Counted from the stretch's first letter, positions 18,459 through 27,997 are shown. The stretch is DNA of 31,180 nt from JBDRHL01 sp043816955 (GCA_043816955.1 JBDRHL010000010.1:1-31180), one strand, 5' to 3'. Notes: generated from the letters alone by a model not told the origin. Numbers and translations: made by a program.

Positions 18459-19622
18459 TCACTTTCCCTCTTTCAAATGTTCTATTTGCCTATTTTCTCT
18501 GCATATTTTTTGAAGAAACCGAGCAACGTCTGCCCACTGTTGATAAGATACACTTTCACCCTTTTGATCGATCAGTCCCTGAATAGTATGGATCTGAACC
18601 CATCCGCGAAGATGGTTTCTTTTCAGATGCAACACATAATTGGCGATCTGCTCACAATTTTCCCAATCATTCGGACTAAGCAGACATAAATCCTTTACCT
18701 GTTCGGGTAAAACTGAACGTATGTCGGTCTGGCCGAAATGTACACCAGCCAAACCATGTAATTCCTTAAGAATTCCAAATTTTCTGCTGCAATCTCCGCA
18801 AGAATGCAGCAATAAAGGCCCGAATCGGCTCTGAAGTTCCTGTAAATATGGCAGAAGAAATTCCTTCAGCGTTTCAGGCGACAAAACGCCGAACATATCT
18901 TCGCTTACTGCTATGCCGGAAGCCTCTTTCTTGTAGATATATGGGTGACAATGTGCACACGAAAAATGCTCGCGTCCAAAACGCCTGAACAGATAATTGA
19001 AAAACCCGATAATGGCGTCGGTACATATCCTCATAATCATGTGTACGGCTTCCGGCTGTGTATGTATACTTATGAACAGCTCCTGCTGATCCCATAGTTG
19101 ACATGCCAGCGACATAGGCCCTTGAGGATCAGGCAATGCTAAAGGAATTAGGCTCTTGGTGGCCTCGAGAAAGAAATCGATACGGTCCATACATTTCGTA
19201 AAAGGGCTTTGTGGCAATTTTTCATAATCTGGAATCCCAAGTTTACCAAGCTCTTCAACATTGTAGATCACGGGATGTGATACAAGTGCACCTTTATTTA
19301 ATTTCTCCCAGCGGGTCCCAAATGCAATGCTCAAATAATATGGCGAATTGCCGGTGATCAATATCGGAATATAATCATCGCAGATGCTCGCCTTGAGTAG
19401 AATATCATCCAACTGGGCATCGAGAACCTGTTCATGAGCAAAATATCCCATTTCGAACTCGTTTTGATCGTACCCTAACGGTACATCTCTTCTTCGCAGG
19501 GTGAATGGTACGGAATTTATTGTCTTTCCTTCCCAGAAAGCATCTAAAAACGCCCGCTTGCTTGCGATAGCTTCTGGGGGATAAAGTTCATTCAGTTTTT
19601 GGAGTTTATCTGACCGTCTCAT
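18459..19622 (-). CDS. URO-D-family protein, cobamide-methyltransferase-like
   Basis: From the ATG at 19622 (GAGG 9 bases upstream; an in-frame TTG at 19637 is the alternative) the protein has 387 residues, near the normal 340-400 for the family. It shows the URO-D TIM-barrel pattern. A late strand carries Leu-Leu-Leu-His-Ser-Cys-Gly-Asp-Cys (His273, Cys275, Cys278), like the His-x-Cys-Gly zinc site of MtaA/MtbA-type methylcobamide:CoM methyltransferases. In true uroporphyrinogen decarboxylase this Cys site is absent, and there is no other heme-pathway gene nearby. The glycan-operon setting and the metal-type motif suggest methyl or related one-carbon chemistry on a sugar or cofactor (inference). 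No corrinoid protein or CoM pathway gene is in the window. It is distantly paralogous to the URO-D domain of the fused gene. Cytosolic. Confidence 0.75.
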   Translation of the reverse strand: MRRSDKLQKLNELYPPEAIASKRAFLDAFWEGKTINSVPFTLRRRDVPLGYDQNEFEMGYFAHEQVLDAQLDDILLKASICDDYIPILITGNSPYYLSIAFGTRWEKLNKGALVSHPVIYNVEELGKLGIPDYEKLPQSPFTKCMDRIDFFLEATKSLIPLALPDPQGPMSLACQLWDQQELFISIHTQPEAVHMIMRICTDAIIGFFNYLFRRFGREHFSCAHCHPYIYKKEASGIAVSEDMFGVLSPETLKEFLLPYLQELQSRFGPLLLHSCGDCSRKFGILKELHGLAGVHFGQTDIRSVLPEQVKDLCLLSPNDWENCEQIANYVLHLKRNHLRGWVQIHTIQGLIDQKGESVSYQQWADVARFLQKICRENRQIEHLKEGK

Positions 19623-19739
19623 TTTTGATTTCCTCAAAAACAGTTACTTTTACTGCAACAGCTATTGGGCCTCAGTACTTCAATTTTCAGCCCAAAAGCT
19701 ACTCGTAGGCAATTATAACTTTTCTCATCTTTACAATTC

Positions 19740-21626
19740 TCATACGACGTGCTGCTCAAAGACCAGCCGTATAATATCGCCGGGATATAAACACAATTCG
19801 ACAGTGCGCACTTTCTCGTACGACTGCCTGATATAATGTTGCTTGTCAAAGTTGTCTATTTCCACAGCCATACACACTTCTTCAGGAAACTTTAGATAAA
19901 TGCTGTCCCCGTATGTCCCGTTCACTATTTCACTGTCCCTGCTTTCCTTCAGCTCTAATCTGCTCGTGTTATTAACAAGAAAGTATATATTCTTATTATT
20001 TCCCCTTGCCAGCCACACACCTAATTGTGCATCCAGTGGTGTTCTGCAATTCTTTAGCGTATCCAGATTTCTTAGGTACCAACCATGATAAAAAGATATC
20101 ACGTGTTTGTGGCGTTCATCCAGGGTCTGTAAGTCCATCGAATAGCTTGGCACACCAACGGCAAGCATTTTTACGACAATAACTGCGGCGTCGGCAACGG
20201 AGTCACTGTTCGTGATGGTTTGATAATCGTTTAAGCTGTAAGGGGTGTAGCTGTTTATATAGGCAGTCCTAAGGAAGTTACCCTCGGGGTCGTATGGGGT
20301 ATCGCCGGCTCTGACTATAGTGCCGTATTCATACAAATATGGCGTCGCATAGTTTTGTTTAAGCTCAACAATGTACTCTTTCTTTAAACTTCGTGTTTTC
20401 CGTTCGATTAGTTCAAGTGCTCTTGCCAGCCCTTCTATCATGGACGTAGTATCATGTTTATGCTCGTCGCTGACGCACGGCCCATCAGGAACACAGTTGA
20501 ATAGATCATACTTGGCTCCATCAATATCGTATTTTTTTACAAGATCTGCACAAATCTCGGCCATTATTTCTCTGGCCTCAGGACACATAAAACACAAGCC
20601 GTGAAATCCGTTACTGGTCATCATTAATTCGTGTTTTTCATTTTGAATCAGATATGGTTTTCTTTTAACAAAACATTTTGCATAACATGAAACTGCATGA
20701 GGTGCGCACCAGATAATCGCATTAGCGTTATGAGCGTGTATTTGAGCAACAAGCTGTCTCAAATCAGGTATTTTATGTTTATCTTCACTCCAGTCGCCTA
20801 TATTCAGCTTGACATCGAAGTCATTATCAAGACCGGGCCCGAACCAGCCGTCATCGATAATATAGTTCTTTATCCCAAGGTCAATACCCTGCCTGACATT
20901 GTCCAAGATAACCTCAGATGTAACATCATTTGAATTCCAGTCTGTCCATGAACACCAGTAGGGAAGCAAACTGTCTTGGGTTGTTTTCGGTGACACTTTA
21001 ATCTTATCTGCCATCACTGCCGAAAATTTTCGCAGCGACGTAACCCAGCTTTCTTCATCTCCGACCACGTCTGCCTCCTTGAAATAAAGATACTCTGTAA
21101 ACGCCTTATCCTCCTCTGACAATGACACATCTTGAGGTATCGAATAATCCTGTGTGCCTCTTTTTATCTCAAGCGTCAGCCTTTTCATCCAGGCAATTAG
21201 TGCTCTGCGTGTGGCAGGCTCTCTGACCGTAAAATCAGTTTCGATGTTGGCGCCTATAATACCGAATACTAGATTAGTGCAATGATTCATCCCTGTTAAA
21301 ATAAAAACAGGCATCCTTATGTTGTTGATACGTGACCGCCACGTTTGGCCCCAGAATGTAACCGGCCGCATCTGCGTTATATAAGACCTGCCTGTATCAG
21401 GAATTATTACATCATGAAAGTTTTTCAGGTTCGTTGATACATGGTAGCTTACGCTTTTAATGCTGTCAGCTGGCGGTGGAACAATTCTTACTTCATACGG
21501 ACATTCATTACCTAACTCGACAGAAACACCGTCTTGTTCGCCTGATTGCGGCCTGCTAACATCATAAAATTTGAACATGCAGGCAATATTCTTTTTAGTT
21601 GTAACTTCAATACTCAGCCAAAGCAT
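19740..21626 (-). CDS. GH36-like alpha-galactosidase (clan GH-D), copy 1
   Basis: The protein has 628 residues and no signal peptide. An N-terminal beta domain covers about 1-200. The TIM barrel shows Ile-Ile-Asp-Asp-Gly-Trp-Phe (256-262), a nucleophile candidate in Ala-Lys-Tyr-Asp-Leu-Phe (Asp374, matching the GH36 Lys-Trp-Asp) and an acid/base candidate in Arg-Ala-Gly-Asp-Thr-Pro (Asp442). A C-terminal beta domain follows from about 540. It is closer to typical GH36/GH27 motifs than its paralogue at 9055-11196. GGGGA lies about 6 bases before the ATG. A 75-bp gap separates it from the GH63-like gene and about 117 bp from the URO-D gene; these are among the wider gaps in the operon. Expected role: hydrolysis of alpha-galactosyl or similar alpha-linked side groups from imported oligosaccharides. 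Raffinose-type or N-acetyl substrates cannot be excluded. Confidence 0.78.
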   Translation of the reverse strand: MLWLSIEVTTKKNIACMFKFYDVSRPQSGEQDGVSVELGNECPYEVRIVPPPADSIKSVSYHVSTNLKNFHDVIIPDTGRSYITQMRPVTFWGQTWRSRINNIRMPVFILTGMNHCTNLVFGIIGANIETDFTVREPATRRALIAWMKRLTLEIKRGTQDYSIPQDVSLSEEDKAFTEYLYFKEADVVGDEESWVTSLRKFSAVMADKIKVSPKTTQDSLLPYWCSWTDWNSNDVTSEVILDNVRQGIDLGIKNYIIDDGWFGPGLDNDFDVKLNIGDWSEDKHKIPDLRQLVAQIHAHNANAIIWCAPHAVSCYAKCFVKRKPYLIQNEKHELMMTSNGFHGLCFMCPEAREIMAEICADLVKKYDIDGAKYDLFNCVPDGPCVSDEHKHDTTSMIEGLARALELIERKTRSLKKEYIVELKQNYATPYLYEYGTIVRAGDTPYDPEGNFLRTAYINSYTPYSLNDYQTITNSDSVADAAVIVVKMLAVGVPSYSMDLQTLDERHKHVISFYHGWYLRNLDTLKNCRTPLDAQLGVWLARGNNKNIYFLVNNTSRLELKESRDSEIVNGTYGDSIYLKFPEEVCMAVEIDNFDKQHYIRQSYEKVRTVELCLYPGDIIRLVFEQHVV

Positions 21627-21701
21627 TCTAATTCCCCAACATCTTCTTAAATCATTCCCGCAATCTGGCCAACAGCAATACCGCTCCGAAAAAAAATATC
21701 G

Positions 21702-23744
21702 CTACATAGTTATTGCTACCGACACTTCCCTTCTATCCAATAGTTCTGTGTATGGAATCACAACTTCAGCCTTTTCACATTTCTCCCGTAACTTATTATC
21801 CAGACGCACCAACATTTGGTCACCTAAATGTTTGCTATCTATCACTAACCGTACAAAAGTCTTACCAAAGTAGAAAGAGCAGGATATTTCTTCATTAATA
21901 TGACTTCTCGAAGGCATAATTCTAAGCCCCTCTGCTGTTGTGGATAAGCCCAACAGACCTGTAAAAGCAATCGCATAAATCGGATTGTGGCCCGGATAGT
22001 ATGGGAAAGGCCCCATTTTGAAACCTTTTCTTGTCAGGTTCCTAATCGTCATTTCCCGAGGGTTATAAAACTCGTATATTCTCTTATCTGCTTTAAATAC
22101 CGCTTCAGCAGCACAAAGACTTCTTCTGGCCAGTTCGGCAGCTACATCGCGGTATCCATACCTCAGAAGACCTTTTAAGACCCAGTAATTCTGCGACAAC
22201 CACACAGGCCCGCGCCACATATCATAGCAAAACCCTTCAGAATCAAGGCTTGTGCTTGGTACAGGCATTTCTGACCAGAACTCTTTTGGATTCAGCAGGT
22301 GTTTAACCAACCAATCAGCCTGCTCATCCGAGCATATCCCGGCAACCAGCGGCCAAAAACCTGCTATGGTCTTTATCTTAACTAAACTGTCCGTTGAAAA
22401 ATCAAAGTCGTAGAAAAAGTTTGTATTATCATCCCAACAGGTATTTCGAACACGTTCAGTCAATGCGACGAACCTTTTCTTAAACAGCATTGAGTCTTCA
22501 TTGTGTCCCAATTCCTCAGCCATCCTGCCAACATAGTCATAATACATGGCCATCTGGCTGGACAAATCGATAGCACCCATATTTTTGACATTAAGGGCAG
22601 TTTCCTGAATTTGCCGTTTATAACGCAGCGAATTGTCATAGCCTGAAGAGCAGGCTTCAAACAGACCTGTATTTGCTATTTCTCTTTTCTTTTCCCACCA
22701 TTCTATATTCTTTCTGCAGATTTCGTATGCTCTTGTCAAAAATTGTTTATCTCTGGTTCTAAGATAAAGCTCCCATATAGTACCTCCCCATAAAGGCGGC
22801 TGCGAACAGCTGAAATCTCTCTCTTCTGGACATTCGGCTTCATCCAAGTTGACTCGACATCCAATGCTGTCCCACAGATTTGCGAACATTGCGTCCTTTT
22901 CTCTGTAGAGCATTAAATGATTCCTCATCTGCCCCGTGGCACGATCTATATCAATCCACATAGTATCTTCAATGTTATGAAGAGTGTCCCACATAGCCAT
23001 ACAGCAGCGAGGATAAAACCGGCCGCCAGAACACTCCCATTTGTCGACCATTATACCTTCAGGCTCAAATGTTGACGTTCTATGCACTATCCAGGCATGC
23101 TCCCAGAATTCCTTGTCAATGCCAGTTGGTATTTTAGGTACCATCGACGTGTATGACTTGGAGGTATTCAACATTTGCTCAATATCTGCGCTCTTTGCTT
23201 TTTCGAAATCCTCAACCATCCGACCTAAATTCTTTTCTATACCAGCTATGATAATAAATCTAACAGCCGAGTTCTCGTTAAAAGACATGCCCACTAACAC
23301 TTTGAATGGTTCAACGGCCAATACGACACGATCCCTTGTGGGATATTTCAGAGGTATTTCTCTGTTATTGTCGGTGGTTATGACAATAGCTTTCGATGCG
23401 TTTTTATCTCCAATCTCCGGACATGACTTATTATCGCTTACTTCAATCACGAGCACATTATCCCACGCAAAAAGACATAGTTCTCTTATGCCAGCCTCTG
23501 ATTCACTATACAAAACATCTCCTACCCATCTAAACTTTGAGTGTGTTTTTATGAAACCAAAACGCAGGTTTAAATCCATATCATAGAGCTGCTGTTTCTG
23601 TGTAGGCCATTTGGCGCACTCCTTGGGCATCGAGACACCAATATGTAAAATGCCCCCTGTTCCGGTCTCACACTTCCACTTCAACCCCCTGTATTTATTT
23701 ACTTTTTTGGAATTCCCAATACAAGGAAATATGTAATATTCCAT
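21702..23744 (-). CDS. (alpha/alpha)6 glycoside hydrolase, GH63/GH37/MGH-like
   Basis: The protein has 680 residues. A beta-rich N-terminal part (about 1-200) precedes a helical barrel. Its motifs are those of the GH63, trehalase and mannosylglycerate-hydrolase group: Ser-Gly-Tyr-Asp-Asn-Ser (367-372, candidate acid Asp370), Met-Trp-Arg-Gly-Pro-Val-Trp-Leu (509-516), and Tyr-Glu-Phe-Tyr-Asn-Pro (557-562, candidate base Glu558). The family inverts alpha-glucosidic or alpha-mannosidic bonds. Here the fine specificity is open, and alpha-linked galactose, glucose or rhamnose side residues are all plausible. No signal peptide, so cytosolic. The Shine-Dalgarno is weak (GAGAA just before the ATG); it starts 41 bp after the esterase gene. 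The chain holds many Cys residues, which fits a cytosolic enzyme of an anaerobe (inference). Confidence 0.75.
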   Translation of the reverse strand: MEYYIFPCIGNSKKVNKYRGLKWKCETGTGGILHIGVSMPKECAKWPTQKQQLYDMDLNLRFGFIKTHSKFRWVGDVLYSESEAGIRELCLFAWDNVLVIEVSDNKSCPEIGDKNASKAIVITTDNNREIPLKYPTRDRVVLAVEPFKVLVGMSFNENSAVRFIIIAGIEKNLGRMVEDFEKAKSADIEQMLNTSKSYTSMVPKIPTGIDKEFWEHAWIVHRTSTFEPEGIMVDKWECSGGRFYPRCCMAMWDTLHNIEDTMWIDIDRATGQMRNHLMLYREKDAMFANLWDSIGCRVNLDEAECPEERDFSCSQPPLWGGTIWELYLRTRDKQFLTRAYEICRKNIEWWEKKREIANTGLFEACSSGYDNSLRYKRQIQETALNVKNMGAIDLSSQMAMYYDYVGRMAEELGHNEDSMLFKKRFVALTERVRNTCWDDNTNFFYDFDFSTDSLVKIKTIAGFWPLVAGICSDEQADWLVKHLLNPKEFWSEMPVPSTSLDSEGFCYDMWRGPVWLSQNYWVLKGLLRYGYRDVAAELARRSLCAAEAVFKADKRIYEFYNPREMTIRNLTRKGFKMGPFPYYPGHNPIYAIAFTGLLGLSTTAEGLRIMPSRSHINEEISCSFYFGKTFVRLVIDSKHLGDQMLVRLDNKLREKCEKAEVVIPYTELLDRREVSVAITM

Positions 23745-23785
23745 TTCTCAATAACCATGAAAATATATTATATGCAAATCTCTCT

Positions 23786-25699
23786 TCACTTACGCAAATA
23801 CCTGAGAATCTCTTCAACATCCGTTCGCAATGCTAATTCCCAATGAAGCATTCTATCTCCGATTTCATCCCAGTCGAACAAACGCTTCTCTACCCATTCA
23901 GATGGGTTAGAAATCGAGTCCCCAAAATCGTAAGCGGATACACACGGCTCAATCAGTACAGATGCATAAACAGCATAAAGCGAATAAACTCCTCGCCCAA
24001 CCAACGTAAGGTTGCCTGCATCAACTGATTTCAACGTTCTTGCGAATTGCGCCGCCCTTACAACATCATAAACTCGCTGGGCAAAAAGGCTGTCGCCAAG
24101 CCGAATGGCTTGTTGGGCAAAGATCGACTCGGTCCCCTTGTGCGTCCGCAATTTGACATCGTTAGGATTAATACTGTTAAACAATACCGAGCCGCTGCCA
24201 CGGATATCCACAGCCAGGATCGCCTGACCTTCCTTCAAAAGCTCAAAAAAAGATGGATAAATCTCATCAAGCCGCGTTGTAATATCCTCTTCAATCCACA
24301 AAATCAAAGATGGATTCTTTACATCATTAGGCAACAACAAAGCGGCACTAAGAAAAACATCAACTTCGCTGTGGAAAAACACCATCTCAATCGTGCATTC
24401 ATCACGCTCCTGCCGCTCGATAAAACGAGGCAGAAAATCTACAGGCTCACGATATGAAAACACGATCTCCTTTATAAATGAGAGCATGTCGGATTTGTCT
24501 TTTTTCTGCTCGTAAAGCTCAGCACAGAGCGCGTGAACCGTCTGAACTTCGGGGAAATCGCCAAGCACCTGGCCCGAGCGTGTCACCTGTAACTGTTCAT
24601 CCGGCAGGACGTCGATCCCATGCTGAATATACACTGGCTCCGATAGGCCCATCAGATGTTTCTGAAACCACAGAACCGCTTCCTTGCGATGCATCGCTGT
24701 ATAGTCATGGGTATTATCATCGCGCACAAGGGCAAGATTCTCACTCTTGCCGTAAATCTCATAAATATGCCTCGCCTGCGCGACCGAGTTAATTGTGCCT
24801 TCAATCGGGAAAAAATCATAGTTAACAGCCAGCACCATCATCGGCTTAGGTGCAAAGGCTATCAGAAAATCGGAATGGTCCAGCCCACAACCTGTAAAAT
24901 TGTATATATCCTGCTCACCATCATTGGCAACACCACTCTTTGCATACCATCGATAGCCATGTATAAATGTGGCAGGAGCTGCGGCCTTGACCCGTTCATC
25001 CAAAACCATCATGTAGGCCGTTTGAGTCCCACCGCCGGAATTGCCGGTAACACCGATGTGCTCAGAATCAACATAATCGAGGCTCTGCAGAAAATCGATA
25101 CCCCGCATCGCGTCATTAATAAAGTAACGCGCCACATTTGCTCCGACTAATGTAGCCTTGAAGTTGTTGTAACTATGCTCATATGTGCCCCATGCAACAT
25201 CAGTACAACCTTTTTCTTTATTCCAGTACCCCAGCCGTTCACCCTGACCAACAGGGTCGGGACAGAACACAACAAACCCGTGAAGCACAAAATCCCGGCA
25301 CGCCTTCTGGTAAGGCTCATATGCTTTGCCGTTTTCAGTATGTCCGCAGGGAAACAGGATTGCAGGAGCTGCCTTTTTTAGTGTGTTAGGAACATATAGA
25401 TTGGCGGTCACGTAAAACTCTGGCAGGCTCTGATACAGCACCTTTTCAATGCGAAAATCGCCGCAATCAATTGTGCCTGTAATCTCAGCCTTTAGTGGTG
25501 CGTCAGTATGGGGCAAACCCCCTATGTTTTTTAGAAGTTCTTGGCGAATCCATTCCACACGTCTGCAATGCTCCTGCTTGGTCCTTATTCCAGAGCGGGC
25601 AGCATCACCTTTGTCGAGCGCCTCATATGTCCTTCTCAGCAGACGGTCACGCAGCTGTGCAGCCGTATTGTAATAGTTTCTGATTTGATTTGCAGGCAT
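23786..25699 (-). CDS. Tandem alpha/beta-hydrolase esterase, second domain degenerate (paralogue)
   Basis: The protein has 637 residues. The first domain (about 80-350) is a complete acetylxylan-esterase-like hydrolase: elbow Gly-Asn-Ser-Gly-Gly (Ser221), Asp295 in Asn-Tyr-Asp-Phe-Phe and His331 in Asn-Thr-His-Asp. An early Phe-Pro-Cys-Gly-His motif (116-120) matches the oxyanion region of its paralogue's Lys-Pro-Asn-Gly-His. The second domain (about 430-637) is hydrolase-like, but its elbow reads Gly-Arg-Gly-Val-Tyr (568-572) without serine. The same loss is seen in the gene at 16366-18456. GAGG stands 9 bases before the ATG, and the gap to the preceding lyase-like gene is one base, so the two are coupled. 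It probably deacylates oligosaccharides, making them accessible to the glycosidases around it. Cytosolic, no signal peptide. Confidence 0.77.
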   Translation of the reverse strand: MPANQIRNYYNTAAQLRDRLLRRTYEALDKGDAARSGIRTKQEHCRRVEWIRQELLKNIGGLPHTDAPLKAEITGTIDCGDFRIEKVLYQSLPEFYVTANLYVPNTLKKAAPAILFPCGHTENGKAYEPYQKACRDFVLHGFVVFCPDPVGQGERLGYWNKEKGCTDVAWGTYEHSYNNFKATLVGANVARYFINDAMRGIDFLQSLDYVDSEHIGVTGNSGGGTQTAYMMVLDERVKAAAPATFIHGYRWYAKSGVANDGEQDIYNFTGCGLDHSDFLIAFAPKPMMVLAVNYDFFPIEGTINSVAQARHIYEIYGKSENLALVRDDNTHDYTAMHRKEAVLWFQKHLMGLSEPVYIQHGIDVLPDEQLQVTRSGQVLGDFPEVQTVHALCAELYEQKKDKSDMLSFIKEIVFSYREPVDFLPRFIERQERDECTIEMVFFHSEVDVFLSAALLLPNDVKNPSLILWIEEDITTRLDEIYPSFFELLKEGQAILAVDIRGSGSVLFNSINPNDVKLRTHKGTESIFAQQAIRLGDSLFAQRVYDVVRAAQFARTLKSVDAGNLTLVGRGVYSLYAVYASVLIEPCVSAYDFGDSISNPSEWVEKRLFDWDEIGDRMLHWELALRTDVEEILRYLRK

Positions 25700-25700
25700 G

Positions 25701-27989
25701 TCATATGTCCTCTAACATTCCTTCAGAATCCAGCCAATACAGAAAACGAAAACATCCCCGCGCCAACACAGCAAATTCCATATTACCGACAGGGCTCGGC
25801 CCTTCCCAGTTAAGGCCGGGCCGTTGGAAAATCAGGTATTTGAAATTCTTCAGACCAACATCGAGAAACCTGCGGTTTCCGGTCAATTCGTACGCTCGCC
25901 CCAGCGGCTCAAGGCAGAGGCTCATTACGTTTGTGTGGCTATGATCGGGCATATCGTAATAGTAAAAGAAGCCGTTTGGCGTTACCCCCTTATCTATCAG
26001 CCAGTAAGCGCCTCTGATAAATATTTCATTAAGGCTTTCATCGCCGCTTGCTTCTATGTACCGAGCCAGCCCCGCCAAGGCAATCGATGTTTTCCACGCC
26101 GCCGCGACTGCCATACTCGGTGGGTCATATACTCGCCAGGCCCCTTCAGCATCCATATCCATCAGATTCTCGATATAAGGTTTCGCGCCATCGATATATT
26201 TTTTTTCGCCCGTTGCTTCATACAGTGCTGCCAGAAGCATCAGCGGTATGCCGGTTCCCCGTACATTTTTGGCCCAGTTTTTGCCGGTTTTGCCTGCCTC
26301 AATCATAAAATCGCCGGCCAGCTTTGCATTCTCAAGTGCTCTCTTCTCGCCCGTTACCCAGTAATACGTAACCAGCCCTTCAGCCCATGACTGAAATGTG
26401 CTCGGCGGTATCCCGCCAATTACGTGTTCGGCTTTCTCGCAGCCGTGTATTCCGCCAACGTCCGCTAAATCACAGGAATGGTGGCAAATATCCACGTCCA
26501 TCGTATGTTCCGCTGCTGAGAAGGCCCGACTGAAGGCGTGGGTATCGCCGGTTCGCAGAAACCCTAACAAAACAGCCTGCAGGAAATCCCACCGATTGTT
26601 CGTATAAGACCAGCGCTTCTTGCGTGCCATGCTGAAATGAATGTTTATTTCATCGCCGTAGTTAAGCATCCCCATTCCTTCAACGGGCATACCCAGGTGG
26701 GACATTTTTCTTCCCATTTTCAGACAGTCATCGATATACTGCTCAAAGAATGGGTATTTATCTGGCCTGTAGGCAAAAATTTTGCCCAGGGTCTGGCTAT
26801 CCGCCAGGCTCTTATGGTCTACGTAAGCAGTTACCGGATAATCAGACGCATAATAAAATTGTCGCAGACTGCTGACATTCTCAGGATTCATTGCAAAATC
26901 AACCAGAACATGGTGTGTCTTTGCAACGCCCTGAACCAACTGCAAGTCTTCATCATTTTCCGGCACAAGCACGAAGGTTACAGCATTTTTATCGACCCAC
27001 AACTGCTTAGGGCAGTTCCAGCCGAAATCACGCAGTACCGCCGCAAAATTACCCGCAGCCGCCAGGCCCTGCGCGCCGATTTCGCTGCCGATTTTCCCAC
27101 CGCTTCTATCCGCAATATCGAATGTCAACTCGGTCTTTGCCTTTTTCGACTTGGTATTAAGCGCATACCCGCAGCCTGGCGGATAAACCGAGCCGTCTAA
27201 ATGGAAGCGCACATTGTCAGTTTGCTTAATAGCCGCAGGAATCCTCAGACTTATACTTTTTACCTCTGAGCTTATCAACTTGGGCTTCATCCAGTGCTGC
27301 TGAGCGGCTATAATTTCTTTGGGAATATCATAACCCTCACGATTGATAAAGGTATAAGAAATTCTGACTTGACTTGTCCCTTTGATAAATCTCAGCCTGA
27401 TCTCAAAGTCAAGAAATGTTTTACCGTCCGAAGTGGCATGTTTGCCTGTAGCTTTCAATACCACCTTCAACGGCCCGCTGCTTTCTATCTCAAAGGTCGC
27501 ATCCCGGCATTTCGAAAGCCGGAACTCTTTACCATCGCCGCTGCGAACCACAACCTCTGCTATATCACCATTGTTGAAAATTGGCTCGTTACCAGTCCAG
27601 ACCTGCTTCAGCGGGGAAAATGGCTTTTTGCCTATTGCGAATCTGGCCCGGCCCGTATCGACCCCAAAGGCATCTGTATTCTCACTGATAAAGCTTGAGT
27701 CAGACTCAGTTGGGCATTGAGCCGAATCGCCATATTCAAGACGATAAGTACGCTGGCTTCGCCCCTTCACACTGCACAGAAAGAAAACCTCAAGCCACCT
27801 GATACTGCCGTCCGCCCGCACCGAGAGTGTAGAAAACTGCGCGGGGACCTGCTGGCCGGTATCATCAATCAGACGAACGTTATCAGACGAACTTAACCTG
27901 CCCTTACCTATCGGCACTCCCAACTGCACGGCCTCGGAGTCTCTTTCTACTCCGTAACTTTCTGTCACATAGAGTGATGTACTATGCAT
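25701..27989 (-). CDS. PcRGLX/YetA-like protein (exo-rhamnogalacturonan-lyase type)
   Basis: The 762-residue protein matches the three-part plan of the PcRGLX/YetA family. An N-terminal RIFT-barrel-like domain has Leu-Gly-Val-Pro-Ile-Gly-Lys-Gly (23-30) and Asp-Gly-Ser-Ile-Arg-Trp-Leu (60-66). A central beta-sandwich follows. The C-terminal alpha/alpha toroid holds a His-rich stretch (His-His-Ser-Cys-Asp, Gly-Gly-Ile-His-Gly and Ala-Glu-His-Val-Ile-Gly-Gly). The founding member, PcRGLX (PL26), cuts rhamnogalacturonan I exolytically by beta-elimination. Bacterial relatives are mostly uncharacterised, so the activity here is inferred from family only. There is no signal peptide. It begins 8 bp after the first operon gene and ends 1 bp before the esterase, so the three lead genes form a tight block. 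If the assignment holds, pectic rhamnogalacturonan or a similar uronate-containing glycan is the target. Confidence 0.72.
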   Translation of the reverse strand: MHSTSLYVTESYGVERDSEAVQLGVPIGKGRLSSSDNVRLIDDTGQQVPAQFSTLSVRADGSIRWLEVFFLCSVKGRSQRTYRLEYGDSAQCPTESDSSFISENTDAFGVDTGRARFAIGKKPFSPLKQVWTGNEPIFNNGDIAEVVVRSGDGKEFRLSKCRDATFEIESSGPLKVVLKATGKHATSDGKTFLDFEIRLRFIKGTSQVRISYTFINREGYDIPKEIIAAQQHWMKPKLISSEVKSISLRIPAAIKQTDNVRFHLDGSVYPPGCGYALNTKSKKAKTELTFDIADRSGGKIGSEIGAQGLAAAGNFAAVLRDFGWNCPKQLWVDKNAVTFVLVPENDEDLQLVQGVAKTHHVLVDFAMNPENVSSLRQFYYASDYPVTAYVDHKSLADSQTLGKIFAYRPDKYPFFEQYIDDCLKMGRKMSHLGMPVEGMGMLNYGDEINIHFSMARKKRWSYTNNRWDFLQAVLLGFLRTGDTHAFSRAFSAAEHTMDVDICHHSCDLADVGGIHGCEKAEHVIGGIPPSTFQSWAEGLVTYYWVTGEKRALENAKLAGDFMIEAGKTGKNWAKNVRGTGIPLMLLAALYEATGEKKYIDGAKPYIENLMDMDAEGAWRVYDPPSMAVAAAWKTSIALAGLARYIEASGDESLNEIFIRGAYWLIDKGVTPNGFFYYYDMPDHSHTNVMSLCLEPLGRAYELTGNRRFLDVGLKNFKYLIFQRPGLNWEGPSPVGNMEFAVLARGCFRFLYWLDSEGMLEDI

Positions 27990-27997
27990 CGAATAAC

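Noticed and set aside
18459..19622. True heme-pathway uroporphyrinogen decarboxylase (hemE)
   Set aside because: The metal-type His-x-Cys-Gly motif and the glycan-operon setting, with no other heme gene nearby, fit the methyltransferase-like branch better.
19712..19717. A perfect TATAAT on the minus strand in the gap before the URO-D gene
   Set aside because: No -35-like hexamer lies at 16-18 bases upstream; in AT-rich spacer DNA the hexamer alone is not enough to call a promoter.
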